From assembly GCF_013415905.1 (NCBI RefSeq), contig NZ_CP058909.1, forward strand, positions 744,001 to 808,000: a DNA stretch of 64,000 nucleotides, in the 5' to 3' direction. The translations under genes and the position numbers were made by a program. Below the pieces are notes generated by a model. It was not told where the DNA came from. It did not search any database and saw nothing but the letters and a program-made list of their open reading frames with translations. Shown in pieces: positions 25,131 through 33,450 of this stretch; position 1 is the first letter of the stretch; every line of letters begins with the position of its first letter. Source of the stretch: Halosimplex pelagicum. Lineage in GTDB: Archaea > Halobacteriota > Halobacteria > Halobacteriales > Haloarculaceae.

Positions 25131-25503
25131 CCCCAGTCGGGTCGCCGAGTCGCTCGGCGACGACGCGGATTCGGGTCCGCTCCCGGACCCGGTCGGGGGC
25201 CCGTGGCCACCGCGCGAGACTGGCTGGTAGCGACGATACCGACCGTTCGGACCGAGCGCCCGCGGGCGCCCAGACGGCGCCGCGGAGGCACGAGCCTGGC
25301 GTGTGGGGACCGCACGACCGGACCGTGCTCTCCGCTCTCGTAAATGTCTTCTGTGTGATTGGATGGCTGGCGCGTGTGGAGTGGAACCGTTCGTGTTCGA
25401 GCACGGGTTCGAAGGGTAGCGATCCAGGGCGAATTGGCTCCGAGCGACCCTCCGTCTCCCCACGGAGTAAGACATAACAGGCTCGCCGACGGAATTACCG
25501 GTA
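25131..25503. other. Intergenic region between surface protein and toxin-antitoxin genes
   Basis: No convincing gene. The left part should carry the promoter and, if the start were further upstream, extra codons of the leftward surface-protein gene. The right end holds the toxin-antitoxin promoter, with CATAAC about 30 bp before the ATG and a palindrome overlapping the start codon. Confidence 0.55.
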
Positions 25504-25505
25504 AT
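25494..25505. promoter_or_regulatory. Palindrome ATTACCGGTAAT overlapping the antitoxin start
   Basis: A perfect 12-bp inverted repeat whose last two bases are the first two of the antitoxin ATG (25504). Placement over the expected start of transcription and translation makes it a good candidate for autorepression by the antitoxin or toxin-antitoxin complex. Confidence 0.6.
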
Positions 25506-25785
25506 GAGTTCCGAGGCCGAGGAACCACCGAGTACGAAGATCACTCTGACCTACGAAGGTGGCAACTGGGTCGCGCGGGACGACGATACCGGGATGACGC
25601 GCGAGGGAGGTTCCCGGAGCGAGGCGCTCGCAGCGCTCGATGCGGCCATCGAAGGTGCGGCCGGAGCGGTCGATCCCGACGATCCGTTCTGGGATGCAGA
25701 CCCGGTCGCCGTCGACGGTCCGTCGGACCTCTCCGCGAGCGTCGACGACTATCTCTACGGGCAGCGCGCCCCTGACGACGAATGA
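25504..25785 (+). CDS. HicB-like antitoxin
   Basis: A 93-residue acidic protein. The first 60 residues (KITLTYEGGNWVARDDDTGM then GGSRSEALAALDAAIEGA) form the HicB-type partial RNase H-like fold, with the usual strand-strand-helix order. No C-terminal DNA-binding domain is evident, only an acidic tail suited to masking a toxin. It overlaps the following PIN-domain gene by 4 bp (ATGA), typical of toxin-antitoxin operons. HicB normally pairs with HicA, but haloarchaeal HicB-like proteins are also found next to PIN toxins. Confidence 0.82.
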   Translation: MSSEAEEPPSTKITLTYEGGNWVARDDDTGMTREGGSRSEALAALDAAIEGAAGAVDPDDPFWDADPVAVDGPSDLSASVDDYLYGQRAPDDE

Positions 25786-26234
25786 GTACGCTCGGTGCGA
25801 AACCCATCTTCGTCGACACCGCCGCGTTTCTCGCACGTTTCTATCCGCCCGACCAGCATCACGACGAAGCGCTCGCCGTGTTCGACGGTATCCGGTCCGG
25901 CGAATACGTGTACCGCCCGCTGTACACGAGTCGGTACGTCCTCTCGGAACTCGTGACGCTGCTGAATCGTCGAGCGGGCCACGACGAAGCGGCGCGCGTG
26001 CTACGGACGATTCGCGATTCGTCGAGTTTCACTGTCCTCACGCTGGGCGAGCAGTTGTTCGACCGGACGTGCGACCGGTTCGAGACGTACGACGACCAGC
26101 AGATATCGTTCGTCGACCACACGTCCGCCGTGCTCGCCGACCATCACGACATCGACCACGTGTTCACCTTCGACTCGACCGATTTCTCGACGCTCGGATT
26201 CATCGTCGTCCCCCGGGAGACTGGAGAGGTCTGA
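25782..26234 (+). CDS. PIN-domain ribonuclease toxin
   Basis: A 150-residue PIN protein. Expected acidic residues are visible: Asp12 in IFVDTAAFLARF, Glu in VLSELVTLLNRR (about 50) and Asp in SFVDHTSAVLAD (about 110), with a final HVFTFDSTDFSTLGF. This matches VapC-like site-specific ribonucleases. It overlaps the HicB-like antitoxin gene by 4 bp. With all catalytic acids present the toxin is probably functional. The RNA target is unknown. Confidence 0.88.
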   Translation: MSTLGAKPIFVDTAAFLARFYPPDQHHDEALAVFDGIRSGEYVYRPLYTSRYVLSELVTLLNRRAGHDEAARVLRTIRDSSSFTVLTLGEQLFDRTCDRFETYDDQQISFVDHTSAVLADHHDIDHVFTFDSTDFSTLGFIVVPRETGEV

Positions 26235-26257
26235 TAGCTCGGGGCCAATTTCGCCGC

Positions 26258-26917
26258 TCACTCCACCAGCGCGCCGAAGACGGCCCGTTCGACCTTCTGG
26301 AGGTGTTCGCCGGCGGTGGCGGGCGAGCAGCCGACCTCCTCGGCCACGTCCTCGTGGGTCGCCTCGCGGGGGGCCTCGTAGTAGCCGACGGCGACCGCCG
26401 CTTCGAGCACCTCCCGCTGGCGGCTCGTCAGCGCGTCGAGCAGGCGACCGCCCTCGGGGTGGTACTGGCCGGTTTTCTCGATCGTGATCTCGTAGCCGGG
26501 GGGCTCGTCGAACTCGGCGGCGCGGGCGAACGCCGCCTCGGTGCCGATCAGCGTCACCCGCTGGCCGCCCCGCTCGGTGAGTTCGATCGGCATGTCCCGG
26601 ACGAGTTCGAGCTCGCGGCCGCGTTCGAGCATGTACTCGACGAGGTCGTTCGTCTCGACGCGGGAGTAGGCCCAGCCGTGGCCCTCCTCGTCGACGGCGA
26701 CGGTGAACTCGCGGACCTCGGGCGTGTCGGTCATGATCGCCCGGTAGCGGTCCACGTCGCCCGATAGCTCGGTCAGCAGCGTCACCGTCCCGTCGCCCAG
26801 GTCGTTCATCCGGTGGATCGCCTCGCCCGTCACGTCGGGGTCGCGGGCGATCCGTTCGCCGACGGGGTGGAATCCCTGCCCCTCCGCCGGACTCACCAGT
26901 AGCGTCACGTACCGCAT
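26258..26917 (-). CDS. HTH-10 (Bat-type) transcriptional regulator
   Basis: A 219-residue regulator. The N-terminal 150 residues resemble the bacterioopsin-activator-type sensor domain (YVTLLVSPAEGQGFHPVGER, repeated beta strands). The C-terminal part contains LTSRQREVLEAAVAVGYYEA and EDVAEEVGCSPATAGEHLQK, the HTH_10 signature found in Bat/GvpE-like regulators of haloarchaea. It stands alone, with a small membrane-protein gene behind it. Its ligand and targets are not evident. Confidence 0.9.
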   Translation of the reverse strand: MRYVTLLVSPAEGQGFHPVGERIARDPDVTGEAIHRMNDLGDGTVTLLTELSGDVDRYRAIMTDTPEVREFTVAVDEEGHGWAYSRVETNDLVEYMLERGRELELVRDMPIELTERGGQRVTLIGTEAAFARAAEFDEPPGYEITIEKTGQYHPEGGRLLDALTSRQREVLEAAVAVGYYEAPREATHEDVAEEVGCSPATAGEHLQKVERAVFGALVE

Positions 26918-26996
26918 AGGCGGCTGTACGGCCGGCTCGGCAAAGATTCGTCGGTTGTCGGAGCGACGGTGACTGCTCCGGCCGGGACGACCGGCG

Positions 26997-27206
26997 TCAC
27001 ACGCCTGCGCTCTCGCGGCGCTGTCGACCTCTGATGAGCACGAACGAGAAACTCAGGCACGCGAGCACGAACAGTGCCACGCCCGCGATCCAGTAGCCGA
27101 ACAGGTCGGCGGCCGCGAGGTAGTTCGGCGGGACGAGCAGTGCGATGAGCAGGTACTGCCGGCGCTCGACAGCTCGGAGCCGGGCCTGGAGGGCGTCGTC
27201 GTCCAT
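26997..27206 (-). CDS. Small two-span membrane protein
   Basis: A 69-residue protein: charged N-terminus (MDDDALQARLRAVERRQ), two hydrophobic segments (about 18-36 and 40-60) and a basic end. Clean start and stop, normal codon use and a good hairpin topology support a real gene. No family recognised. Confidence 0.7.
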   Translation of the reverse strand: MDDDALQARLRAVERRQYLLIALLVPPNYLAAADLFGYWIAGVALFVLACLSFSFVLIRGRQRRESAGV

Positions 27207-27348
27207 GCGGGGCGATATGGCGTCGATCCGTCAAAACTCCACCGGCCGTCGCGTCGCTCTCGGGACGGTCGGGCGCCGGGCGGCGGACCGCCGGCGTGCG
27301 GGCCGCCGCGGCCCGACGAACTTTGTCGCTCGCTCCCGAAACCGGCGT

Positions 27349-28026
27349 ATGGAGGAACTTACCGAGGGCGTCTACGCCTTGACGGAGACGATCGAGACCG
27401 ACGACGGCGAGCGAGCGTTCCACCCGGCGGCGGTCGAGACCGAGCGCGGACTCCTGTTGCTGGACGCCGGTCTGCCGGGGCAGGCCGAGGCTCTGGGCGC
27501 GGAGATCGAAGCCGCCGGCTTCGAGTGGGCGGACGTGTGGGCGGTGCTGATAACCCACCACGACGGTGACCACGCGGGCGCGCTCGCGACCGTGTGCGAG
27601 AAGACCGACGCGGTCGTGTTCGCCCACGAGGCCTGCGCGCCGTACGTCGACGGTCGGGAGGAACCGATCAAGGGCGAGGGGGAGCGCTACCCGCCGGTCC
27701 CGGTCGACGTGGAACTCGTCGGCGAGGAGGTCTTCCGGACGACCGCCGGGCCGATGCGGGTGGTCTACACGCCGGGACACGCGCCGGGCCACGTCTCGCT
27801 GTACCTACCAGAGGAGGAACTGCTGCTGGCCGCGGACGCCCTGACGGCCGCCGACGGGGAACTGCAGGGTCCAAGCGAGCATTTCTCGCTCGACATGGCC
27901 GAGGCGGGCCAGTCGGTCGCTCGCCTCGCGAGCCTGGCCATCGACGGCGTCCTCTGCTATCACGGCGGGTTCGTCGCGGCCGACGACGACCGGATCGCCG
28001 AGATCGGACGGTCGATCGAGGGTTGA
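27349..28026 (+). CDS. MBL-fold metallohydrolase
   Basis: A 225-residue metallo-beta-lactamase-fold hydrolase. The dinuclear site motif THHDGDHAG is near residues 66-74, a further His is in TPGHAPGHVSLY near 145-150, an Asp in LLAADALTA near 165, and the last His in VLCYHGGF near 206. The set is complete. This glyoxalase-II-like group covers many thioesters and lactones, so the substrate cannot be named. The ATG at 27349 follows a GC-rich leader. Confidence 0.9.
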   Translation: MEELTEGVYALTETIETDDGERAFHPAAVETERGLLLLDAGLPGQAEALGAEIEAAGFEWADVWAVLITHHDGDHAGALATVCEKTDAVVFAHEACAPYVDGREEPIKGEGERYPPVPVDVELVGEEVFRTTAGPMRVVYTPGHAPGHVSLYLPEEELLLAADALTAADGELQGPSEHFSLDMAEAGQSVARLASLAIDGVLCYHGGFVAADDDRIAEIGRSIEG

Positions 28027-28166
28027 GCCCGTACTCGCTGCCGTCTCGTCACTCCGCGCGCACTGAAAAACCGCGGCAGTTTTTGCGAGCCCCGGCCCCG
28101 TGTCGTTCGGCCGTCTGACGCCCGTCTGACACCGGGTTTTCAATCCGTGAGAATCGTTCCGACAGG

Positions 28167-28172
28167 TATATA
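28167..28172 (+). promoter_or_regulatory. TATA box of a leaderless small gene
   Basis: TATATA is centred 27 bp before the ATG at 28197, which places the transcription start at or next to the start codon. It is one of the clearest TATA boxes in the window. Confidence 0.75.
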
Positions 28173-28196
28173 GGTGGTTGCTACATGTTGTCATGC

Positions 28197-28364
28197 ATGG
28201 CGCCGGATATGGTCGCTGAAGCCGAGGTGGAAACGAACGCCGAAGTCATGGCCTCCGTCGAGGAGGGCCCCACCGAGACGCTCGTAATCGCCGATATCAG
28301 CTGCGACGACGCCTATCTCACAGCCCCGCTCGCCGACGCCGCCACCCTCCCGGAGTGGCGGTGA
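28197..28364 (+). CDS. Small conserved acidic protein (DUF7556-like)
   Basis: A 55-residue protein, MAPDMVAEAEVETNAEVMAS onward, ending in SCDDAYLTAPLADAATLPEW and Arg. The TLVIADISCDDAYLT middle and the Leu-Pro-Glu-Trp-Arg end resemble a small protein conserved across haloarchaea (DUF7556-like, from memory). A strong TATA box 27 bp upstream supports expression. It is cytoplasmic and acidic; no function is known. The ATG at 28197 is preferred to the overlapping out-of-frame ATG at 28193. Confidence 0.78.
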   Translation: MAPDMVAEAEVETNAEVMASVEEGPTETLVIADISCDDAYLTAPLADAATLPEWR

Positions 28365-28636
28365 CGGCCGCCCCGTTCCGATTCGTCTCCACGCGCCCAC
28401 TGCCGAGTCCGTGACGACTCGCTCCGTCGGGCGGTCCGATTCTCACTGTCCGTGACTGCGGTCGCTCGTCTCGCCGCCGTGATTGCGGTCGCTCCGCTCG
28501 CCACCACGAGCGCGGTCGTTCCACCGCCACGACTGCGTCCGTCCATCTGTGTCGATTACGCCGACAGTGTCGAAGGTGTCCTCGGCGCCGTCCGGAGAAA
28601 ACAAGGGTTATACCCCGGCGAGCGGATCCCACCCGC

Positions 28637-30226
28637 ATGAAGGTACTCGTCACGGACCCGATCGCGGACGCGGGTCTGGACCGGCTGCGCGATGCGGGCC
28701 ACGAAGTCGAGACAGCCTACGATATCGACGGTGAAGCGCTGCTGGACGCCGTCGCGGACGCCGACGCGATGGTCGTCCGCTCGGGGACGGAGGTCACCGC
28801 CGAGGTGTTCGCCGCCGCGCCGAACCTCCAGATCGTCGGCCGCGCCGGCATCGGCGTCGACAACATCGACATCGAGGCCGCCACCGACCACGGCGTCATC
28901 GTCGCCAACGCACCGCAGGGCAACGTCCGCGCCGCCGCCGAGCACTCCGTCGCGATGGCCTTCGCCACCGCCCGTTCCATCCCGCAGGCCCACAACCGCC
29001 TGCGCGACGGCGAGTGGGCCAAGGGCGACTTCCTCGGCACCGAACTCAACGAGAAGACGCTGGGCGTCGTCGGCTTCGGCCGCGTCGGCCAGGAGGTCGC
29101 CCGCCGTCTCGACGCGCTGGGCATGGATCTCGTCACCTACGACCCCTACATCAGCCAGGAGCGCGCCGAGCGCTTCGGCGCCGAACTCGTCGACACCCTC
29201 GACGAGTGTCTCGAACGGGCGGACTTCATCACCATCCACACGCCGCTGACCGACGAGACCGAGAACATGATCGGCGAGGAGGAGCTCGCCCAGCTCGAGG
29301 GCGGCTACGTCGTCAACTGCGCCCGCGGCGGCATCATCGACGAGCCGGCCCTCGCCGAGGCCGTCGAAGACGGCCTGCTCAAGGGCGCTGCCATCGACGT
29401 GTTCGCCGACGAGCCGCTCGACCCCGACAACCCGCTGCTCGACGTGGACGACGTGGTCGTCACGCCCCATCTGGGCGCCTCCACCGAGGCCGCCCAGGAG
29501 CACGTCGCCACCTCCACCGCCGACCAGATCGTCGCCGCGTTCAACGGCGAGCCCGTCCTCAACGCGCTGAACGCTCCGTCGATGGACGAGAGCGCGTTCC
29601 CCGCCGTCGAGCCGTACCTCGAACTCGCCGATACCGCCGGCACCATCGCCGTCCAGCTGTTCGACGGCGGCGTCTCCGACGTGGAAGTCACCTACGCCGG
29701 CGACATCGCCGAGCACGACACGGAGATCGTCACCGCCACCGCGCTCAAGGGCGTCTTCGAGGACGTCGTCGAGACGCAGGTCAACGCCGTCAACGCCGAG
29801 CGCATCGCCGAGGAACGGGGCATCGACGTCACCGAGTCCAAGACCAGCTCCGCCGAGGACTTCCAGAGCCTCATCACCGTCACCGTCTCCGACGGAGAGG
29901 ACTCCATCAGCGTCTCCGGGACGCAGTTCGCCGGCGACGACGCCCGCATCGTCCGAATCGACGGCTACCGCGTCGACGCCGTCCCGCACGGCCACATGCT
30001 CGTCGCCCGCAACGAGGACGTGCCCGGCGTCATCGGCTTCATCGGCACGGTGCTGGGCGAGTCCGACGTGAACATCGCCGGCATGTTCAACGGCCGCGAG
30101 ACCATCGGCGGCGAGGCCCTCACGGTGTACAACCTCGACGACCCCGTCTCCGACGACACCGTCGCGCGGCTGCTCGACGACGAGCGCGTCATCGACATCA
30201 CGCAGATCTCGCTCAACGGCCAGTAG
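28637..30226 (+). CDS. serA: D-3-phosphoglycerate dehydrogenase
   Basis: A 529-residue long-form SerA. The substrate-binding region comes first, then the NAD-binding fold LGVVGFGRVGQEVARRL near residues 137-153, NCARGGIIDEPAL with the catalytic Arg near 232, and TPHLGASTEAAQEH with the catalytic His near 280. An intervening domain (about 320-450) and a C-terminal ACT domain (MLVARNEDVPGVIGFIGTVL) follow, the serine-feedback region in related enzymes. It oxidises 3-phosphoglycerate in the first step of serine synthesis. SerB is encoded 18 kb to the left. A GGTTATAC TATA-like element lies about 29 bp upstream. Confidence 0.95.
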   Translation: MKVLVTDPIADAGLDRLRDAGHEVETAYDIDGEALLDAVADADAMVVRSGTEVTAEVFAAAPNLQIVGRAGIGVDNIDIEAATDHGVIVANAPQGNVRAAAEHSVAMAFATARSIPQAHNRLRDGEWAKGDFLGTELNEKTLGVVGFGRVGQEVARRLDALGMDLVTYDPYISQERAERFGAELVDTLDECLERADFITIHTPLTDETENMIGEEELAQLEGGYVVNCARGGIIDEPALAEAVEDGLLKGAAIDVFADEPLDPDNPLLDVDDVVVTPHLGASTEAAQEHVATSTADQIVAAFNGEPVLNALNAPSMDESAFPAVEPYLELADTAGTIAVQLFDGGVSDVEVTYAGDIAEHDTEIVTATALKGVFEDVVETQVNAVNAERIAEERGIDVTESKTSSAEDFQSLITVTVSDGEDSISVSGTQFAGDDARIVRIDGYRVDAVPHGHMLVARNEDVPGVIGFIGTVLGESDVNIAGMFNGRETIGGEALTVYNLDDPVSDDTVARLLDDERVIDITQISLNGQ

Positions 30227-30313
30227 GGCAGTTATTCGGCGGCTCCCGCTTCGCTTCTCGACGTTTCTCCGCGTTTCCGAAAACGAAGGTTCCTCCCCAC
30301 GCGACGGCCGCGA

Positions 30314-30766
30314 CTATCGCAGCAGCGAGCGGAGCCGGTCGAGCGGGCCGGTCGAGCGCTCGCCGTCGCGCTCGGGGGCCCGGTCGTCTCCGGCGGTGCG
30401 GTCGGCGTCCGCGGGACGGCCGGCTTCGATGTCGAACTCGTCGGTCACGAGTGGTTCGTCGCGGCAGGCGTCGCGTCCCTGGAGGACGCGTTCGTAGCGG
30501 TTGACGACGTGCTGGAGGTCCGCTTCGCTCGATTCGAGGCGGCGTTCGAGCGTCGCGACTCTGGCTTCCAGCAGCGCGATCTTCGCCAGGTAGAGCGTTT
30601 CGGCTGTGTGGTCTACCGTGAGGTCGGTCCGGCCGGCGGCTCCGGCGTCGGTCCCGCCGGTCGCTCCGGCGTCGCTCGTCGAGTGGCCGCACGACTCGCC
30701 CGCCGACTGGCGGTCGGTGCATGGGTAGAGCTCCCCCTGTTCTGGTGGGTCGGCGTTCGCGGCCAT
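30314..30766 (-). CDS. Coiled-coil protein of unknown function
   Basis: About 150 residues, starting MAANADPPEQGELYPCTDRQ. A helical heptad segment (ETLYLAKIALLEARVATLER to NRYERVLQ, about 58-95) predicts a coiled coil. The N-terminus has a few cysteines (C16, C26) and the C-terminus is charged. Haloarchaeal proteins of this plan are annotated only as coiled-coil domain proteins. It converges on serA with 87 bp between stop codons. Confidence 0.72.
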   Translation of the reverse strand: MAANADPPEQGELYPCTDRQSAGESCGHSTSDAGATGGTDAGAAGRTDLTVDHTAETLYLAKIALLEARVATLERRLESSEADLQHVVNRYERVLQGRDACRDEPLVTDEFDIEAGRPADADRTAGDDRAPERDGERSTGPLDRLRSLLR

Positions 30767-31102
30767 GCTCTCTAACGAAGGTATCGCTCGGGGAAAAAGA
30801 CGAGGCAGACGGACACCCGACGCGCGTCTGACGCTCCAGTAGATCCGACCGCTATCCTGCGTTTTTCGCCGTGACCGCTTCGTGTCGACCTGGTCTCTCG
30901 GTAGAGGAGCGACCGCACGACGCCGCAGTAGCGAGCGCGACGGAGCGCGCTCGCGAGCGTGCCGCCACTCCTCCCCGGTCGCGCCGCGTCCGCGGCGCGA
31001 CACGCGTCCTGACCGCACGCGGTCGGTCGCCAGCGGTCGTCGGCGGTCGGCGCCGGTGGGTCTCCGGTGGTCGCGACGAAAGTGGCGCCACGTCCTCCCC
31101 GC
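30767..31102. other. Intergenic region without a recognisable gene
   Basis: GC-rich sequence with short inverted words such as GCGCGCTCGCGAGCGTGC near 30945-30962. I see no credible reading frame, RNA gene or TATA box apart from the expected promoter of the leftward coiled-coil gene at its left end. Confidence 0.5.
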
Positions 31103-31951
31103 TCAGACCTCGTCGAGGAACGACCGCAGTTCCCCGGTCGCGCTCTCGCGGCGGTCGCGGAAGACGCAGTGGCCGGCGTCGTCGACGTGGACCAGTCGAC
31201 CGTCCGGGAGCCGGTCGACGGCCGCGCGGTCGCGCTCGCGGGCTTCCTCGTCGACGTCGGCGCGGAGGACGAGCGTCGGCGCCTCGATCTCGGGGAAGGC
31301 CGCCCCGGGGTCGACCCACCCGCTCGCGAACACCTCGACGATGTCGGGGCTGACCCGCAGGCGGGCGTCCGCGAGCAGGCTCGCGAGCTCCTCGTCGCCG
31401 GCCGCGACGTGGCCGGCGAGTTCGTCGTCGGCGTCGAGGAGTTCGGCCTTGCTGTGGTCCTGCCACCACAGGATCCGCTGGCGGATCCCCTCGATCTCCG
31501 CGTCGTCCATGCGGTCGTCGCCGCGGTTCTCGGCGTTGTGGCCCAGCAGACAGGCCGGGTCGACCGCGACGACGGCCCGCGGGCGGTCGGGGTAGTCGGC
31601 GGCGGCCGCCAGCACGGTGTCGCCGCCCATCGAGTGGCCGAAAAAGATGGGGTCGTCGACGCCGAGCCCTTCGAGCAGGGCGATCAGGTCGGCGGCCCGC
31701 GCGTCGGCGTCGTAGCCCGACTCGGGGGCGTCGGAGTGGCCGTGGCCGCGGGCGTCGTAGACGATCACGTCGTAGTCGTCGGCGAGCTCGCGGGCGAGCG
31801 GGAGCCGACAGCGCCCGTCGTCGAAGACGCCGTGGGCGATGACGAGCGGCGGCCCGGCGCCCCCGCTGCGGTCGTAGTGCAGTCTGACACCGTCCGCTAC
31901 GTCAACGTAGCCCGATGTCCAGTCGGCCGGCGGCCGCGTTTCGACCGTCAT
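31103..31951 (-). CDS. Alpha/beta hydrolase
   Basis: A 282-residue hydrolase with ATG at 31951. Oxyanion region VIAHGVFDDGRC, nucleophile elbow FFGHSMGGDTVL (Ser near residue 107), acid in LVLRADVDEEA and final His in VDDAGHCVFRD form a full catalytic triad. A cap of about 80 residues lies between the nucleophile and acid. The family covers esterases, dehalogenases and C-C hydrolases; the substrate is not predictable. No operon partner is evident. Confidence 0.88.
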   Translation of the reverse strand: MTVETRPPADWTSGYVDVADGVRLHYDRSGGAGPPLVIAHGVFDDGRCRLPLARELADDYDVIVYDARGHGHSDAPESGYDADARAADLIALLEGLGVDDPIFFGHSMGGDTVLAAAADYPDRPRAVVAVDPACLLGHNAENRGDDRMDDAEIEGIRQRILWWQDHSKAELLDADDELAGHVAAGDEELASLLADARLRVSPDIVEVFASGWVDPGAAFPEIEAPTLVLRADVDEEARERDRAAVDRLPDGRLVHVDDAGHCVFRDRRESATGELRSFLDEV

Positions 31952-32067
31952 GTCCCCTCGTAGGCGGATCGGCGGCAAAAGCCTGCGGACACCGGAAGCG
32001 TTCGTTCTGTCGCCGCGCCGCCGACGCGAGGAAAAGGCACATGGGCCCTCGGTCCGGAGTGTCGGGT

Positions 32068-32676
32068 ATGTCAGAGCGGACGGACGAGCGGGTCGAGGAC
32101 CTCGACGGCGACCTCGGCGACCCCGAGGAGGGCGAGGTCGGCTTCAGCGACGACGAGCTCGGCGTCGACGTGGATTCGCTGACGGGCGGGCCGGACGGCG
32201 CGAACGGCGGCTCGACCGCGGCCGCCGCCGAGAGCGAGTCGGGCGCCGCGTCGAGTTCCGACTCGGGGACGAGTCTGCGCTCGCGGCTCACGCCCTCGAT
32301 CGGTCGCCCGAGCCTCGGGGTCAGCGTCCCGTCGCTGCGCTCGTTCCTGCTCGCCGCGGTCGTCGTGGTCGGCGGGATGTTCGCCGGGAGCGCCGTCCCC
32401 TTCATCGGGTCGGTCACGGGCCTGGTCGGCCTGTTCCTCGGCGCCTTCCTCCTGGGCGCGGCCAGCGGGCGTCGCCGGTACGTCCCGGTCGCGGTGGCGG
32501 GCGCGACCGCCGCCGTCGTCGCGACGATGATGCAGGGCGTGCTCACGCTGACGGCCGTCGAGAGCATCGGCCTGGCGCCGACCGCCGCGCTCGGCGCGAC
32601 CACGGGGGTCCTCGTCGCCGTCGTCGGCCACTACTTCGGTCGCGACCTGCGCGACGGGCTGACCCGCGAGGTCTGA
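32068..32676 (+). CDS. Acidic-tailed multi-span membrane protein
   Basis: A 202-residue protein. Residues 1-70 form an Asp/Glu/Gly/Ser-rich acidic tail. Four hydrophobic segments follow (about 92-112, 115-133, 140-160 and 170-190), the region resembling DUF456-like small membrane proteins with many Gly and Ala. No catalytic or transport motif is recognised. The stop codon is 4 bp from the stop of the convergent winged-helix gene. Confidence 0.75.
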   Translation: MSERTDERVEDLDGDLGDPEEGEVGFSDDELGVDVDSLTGGPDGANGGSTAAAAESESGAASSSDSGTSLRSRLTPSIGRPSLGVSVPSLRSFLLAAVVVVGGMFAGSAVPFIGSVTGLVGLFLGAFLLGAASGRRRYVPVAVAGATAAVVATMMQGVLTLTAVESIGLAPTAALGATTGVLVAVVGHYFGRDLRDGLTREV

Positions 32677-32680
32677 CCCG

Positions 32681-33328
32681 TCACTCCGGCAGCGACCACT
32701 CGTCGCCGTCGCGTTCGGCCACGCCCTCCTCGGCGAGCCGTTCGAGCGCCTCCTCGACGACCTCCGTGGGCGCCTCGACGCGGCGGCTCAGTTCCTCGAC
32801 GGTGCCCTCGCGGGTGGCGAGCGCCGAGACCACGTCGCCCAGCAGCCGGGCGTCCTCGCCCTCGAACTGGTCGGTCAGCTCGCCCATCACCTCGGCGAGG
32901 CGGCCGTGGACCCACCGCTGGGCCAGCGACAGCTCCCGGTCCAGGTCCTGCAGTCGGTCGAGCTCCGCGGCGAGTTCGCCGGTGTCCGAGTCCTCCTGCA
33001 CCTCGGCGTCGATGGAGACGTGCCGGCAGGTGGTCACGTCGATGGAACTGCCGGGGTAGGCGCTCTTGGTGCCGAACTTGTACGGCGAGACGGTCACTTC
33101 CAGCCGGAGGTTGCGCGCGATGCGGAAGTACTTGCGGCGCTGGTCGTCGACGCTGCTCTCGACGAGGCCGGCCTCGTCCAGCCGTTCGAGGTGGTCGATG
33201 ACCGCCTTCGGGCTCACGCCGATGTACTCGCTGATCTCCGTGACGTAACAGGGCTTGTGCGCGAGCAACCGGAGGATCCGCCGACGGTTGGCGTTGCCCA
33301 GCAGGTCGAGCAGTTCGGCGGAGTCCAT
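32681..33328 (-). CDS. ArsR-type winged-helix regulator
   Basis: A 215-residue soluble regulator. An N-terminal winged helix (residues 5-75: LLGNANRRRILRLLAHKPCY, then YIGVSPKAVIDHLERLDEAG and a basic wing) is followed by a middle domain with YKFGTKSAYPGSSIDVTTCR, and a C-terminal second helix-turn-helix-like part (EGTVEELSRRVEAPTEVVEE). A CTTATC TATA-like box lies about 28 bp upstream, so the message should be leaderless. The haloarchaeal family is widespread; effector and targets are unknown. Confidence 0.88.
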   Translation of the reverse strand: MDSAELLDLLGNANRRRILRLLAHKPCYVTEISEYIGVSPKAVIDHLERLDEAGLVESSVDDQRRKYFRIARNLRLEVTVSPYKFGTKSAYPGSSIDVTTCRHVSIDAEVQEDSDTGELAAELDRLQDLDRELSLAQRWVHGRLAEVMGELTDQFEGEDARLLGDVVSALATREGTVEELSRRVEAPTEVVEEALERLAEEGVAERDGDEWSLPE

Positions 33329-33450
33329 TCACCTGAGGTTCGCGGTCGAGACGGATAAGCGTGTCCCCGGCGTCCCGGCGCCGTCGTGCGGCCGTCGGGT
33401 CGCGCGGGGATCGCGAGGATCTGCGGGAGCGCCCGCCGGCGTCCGCTCGC

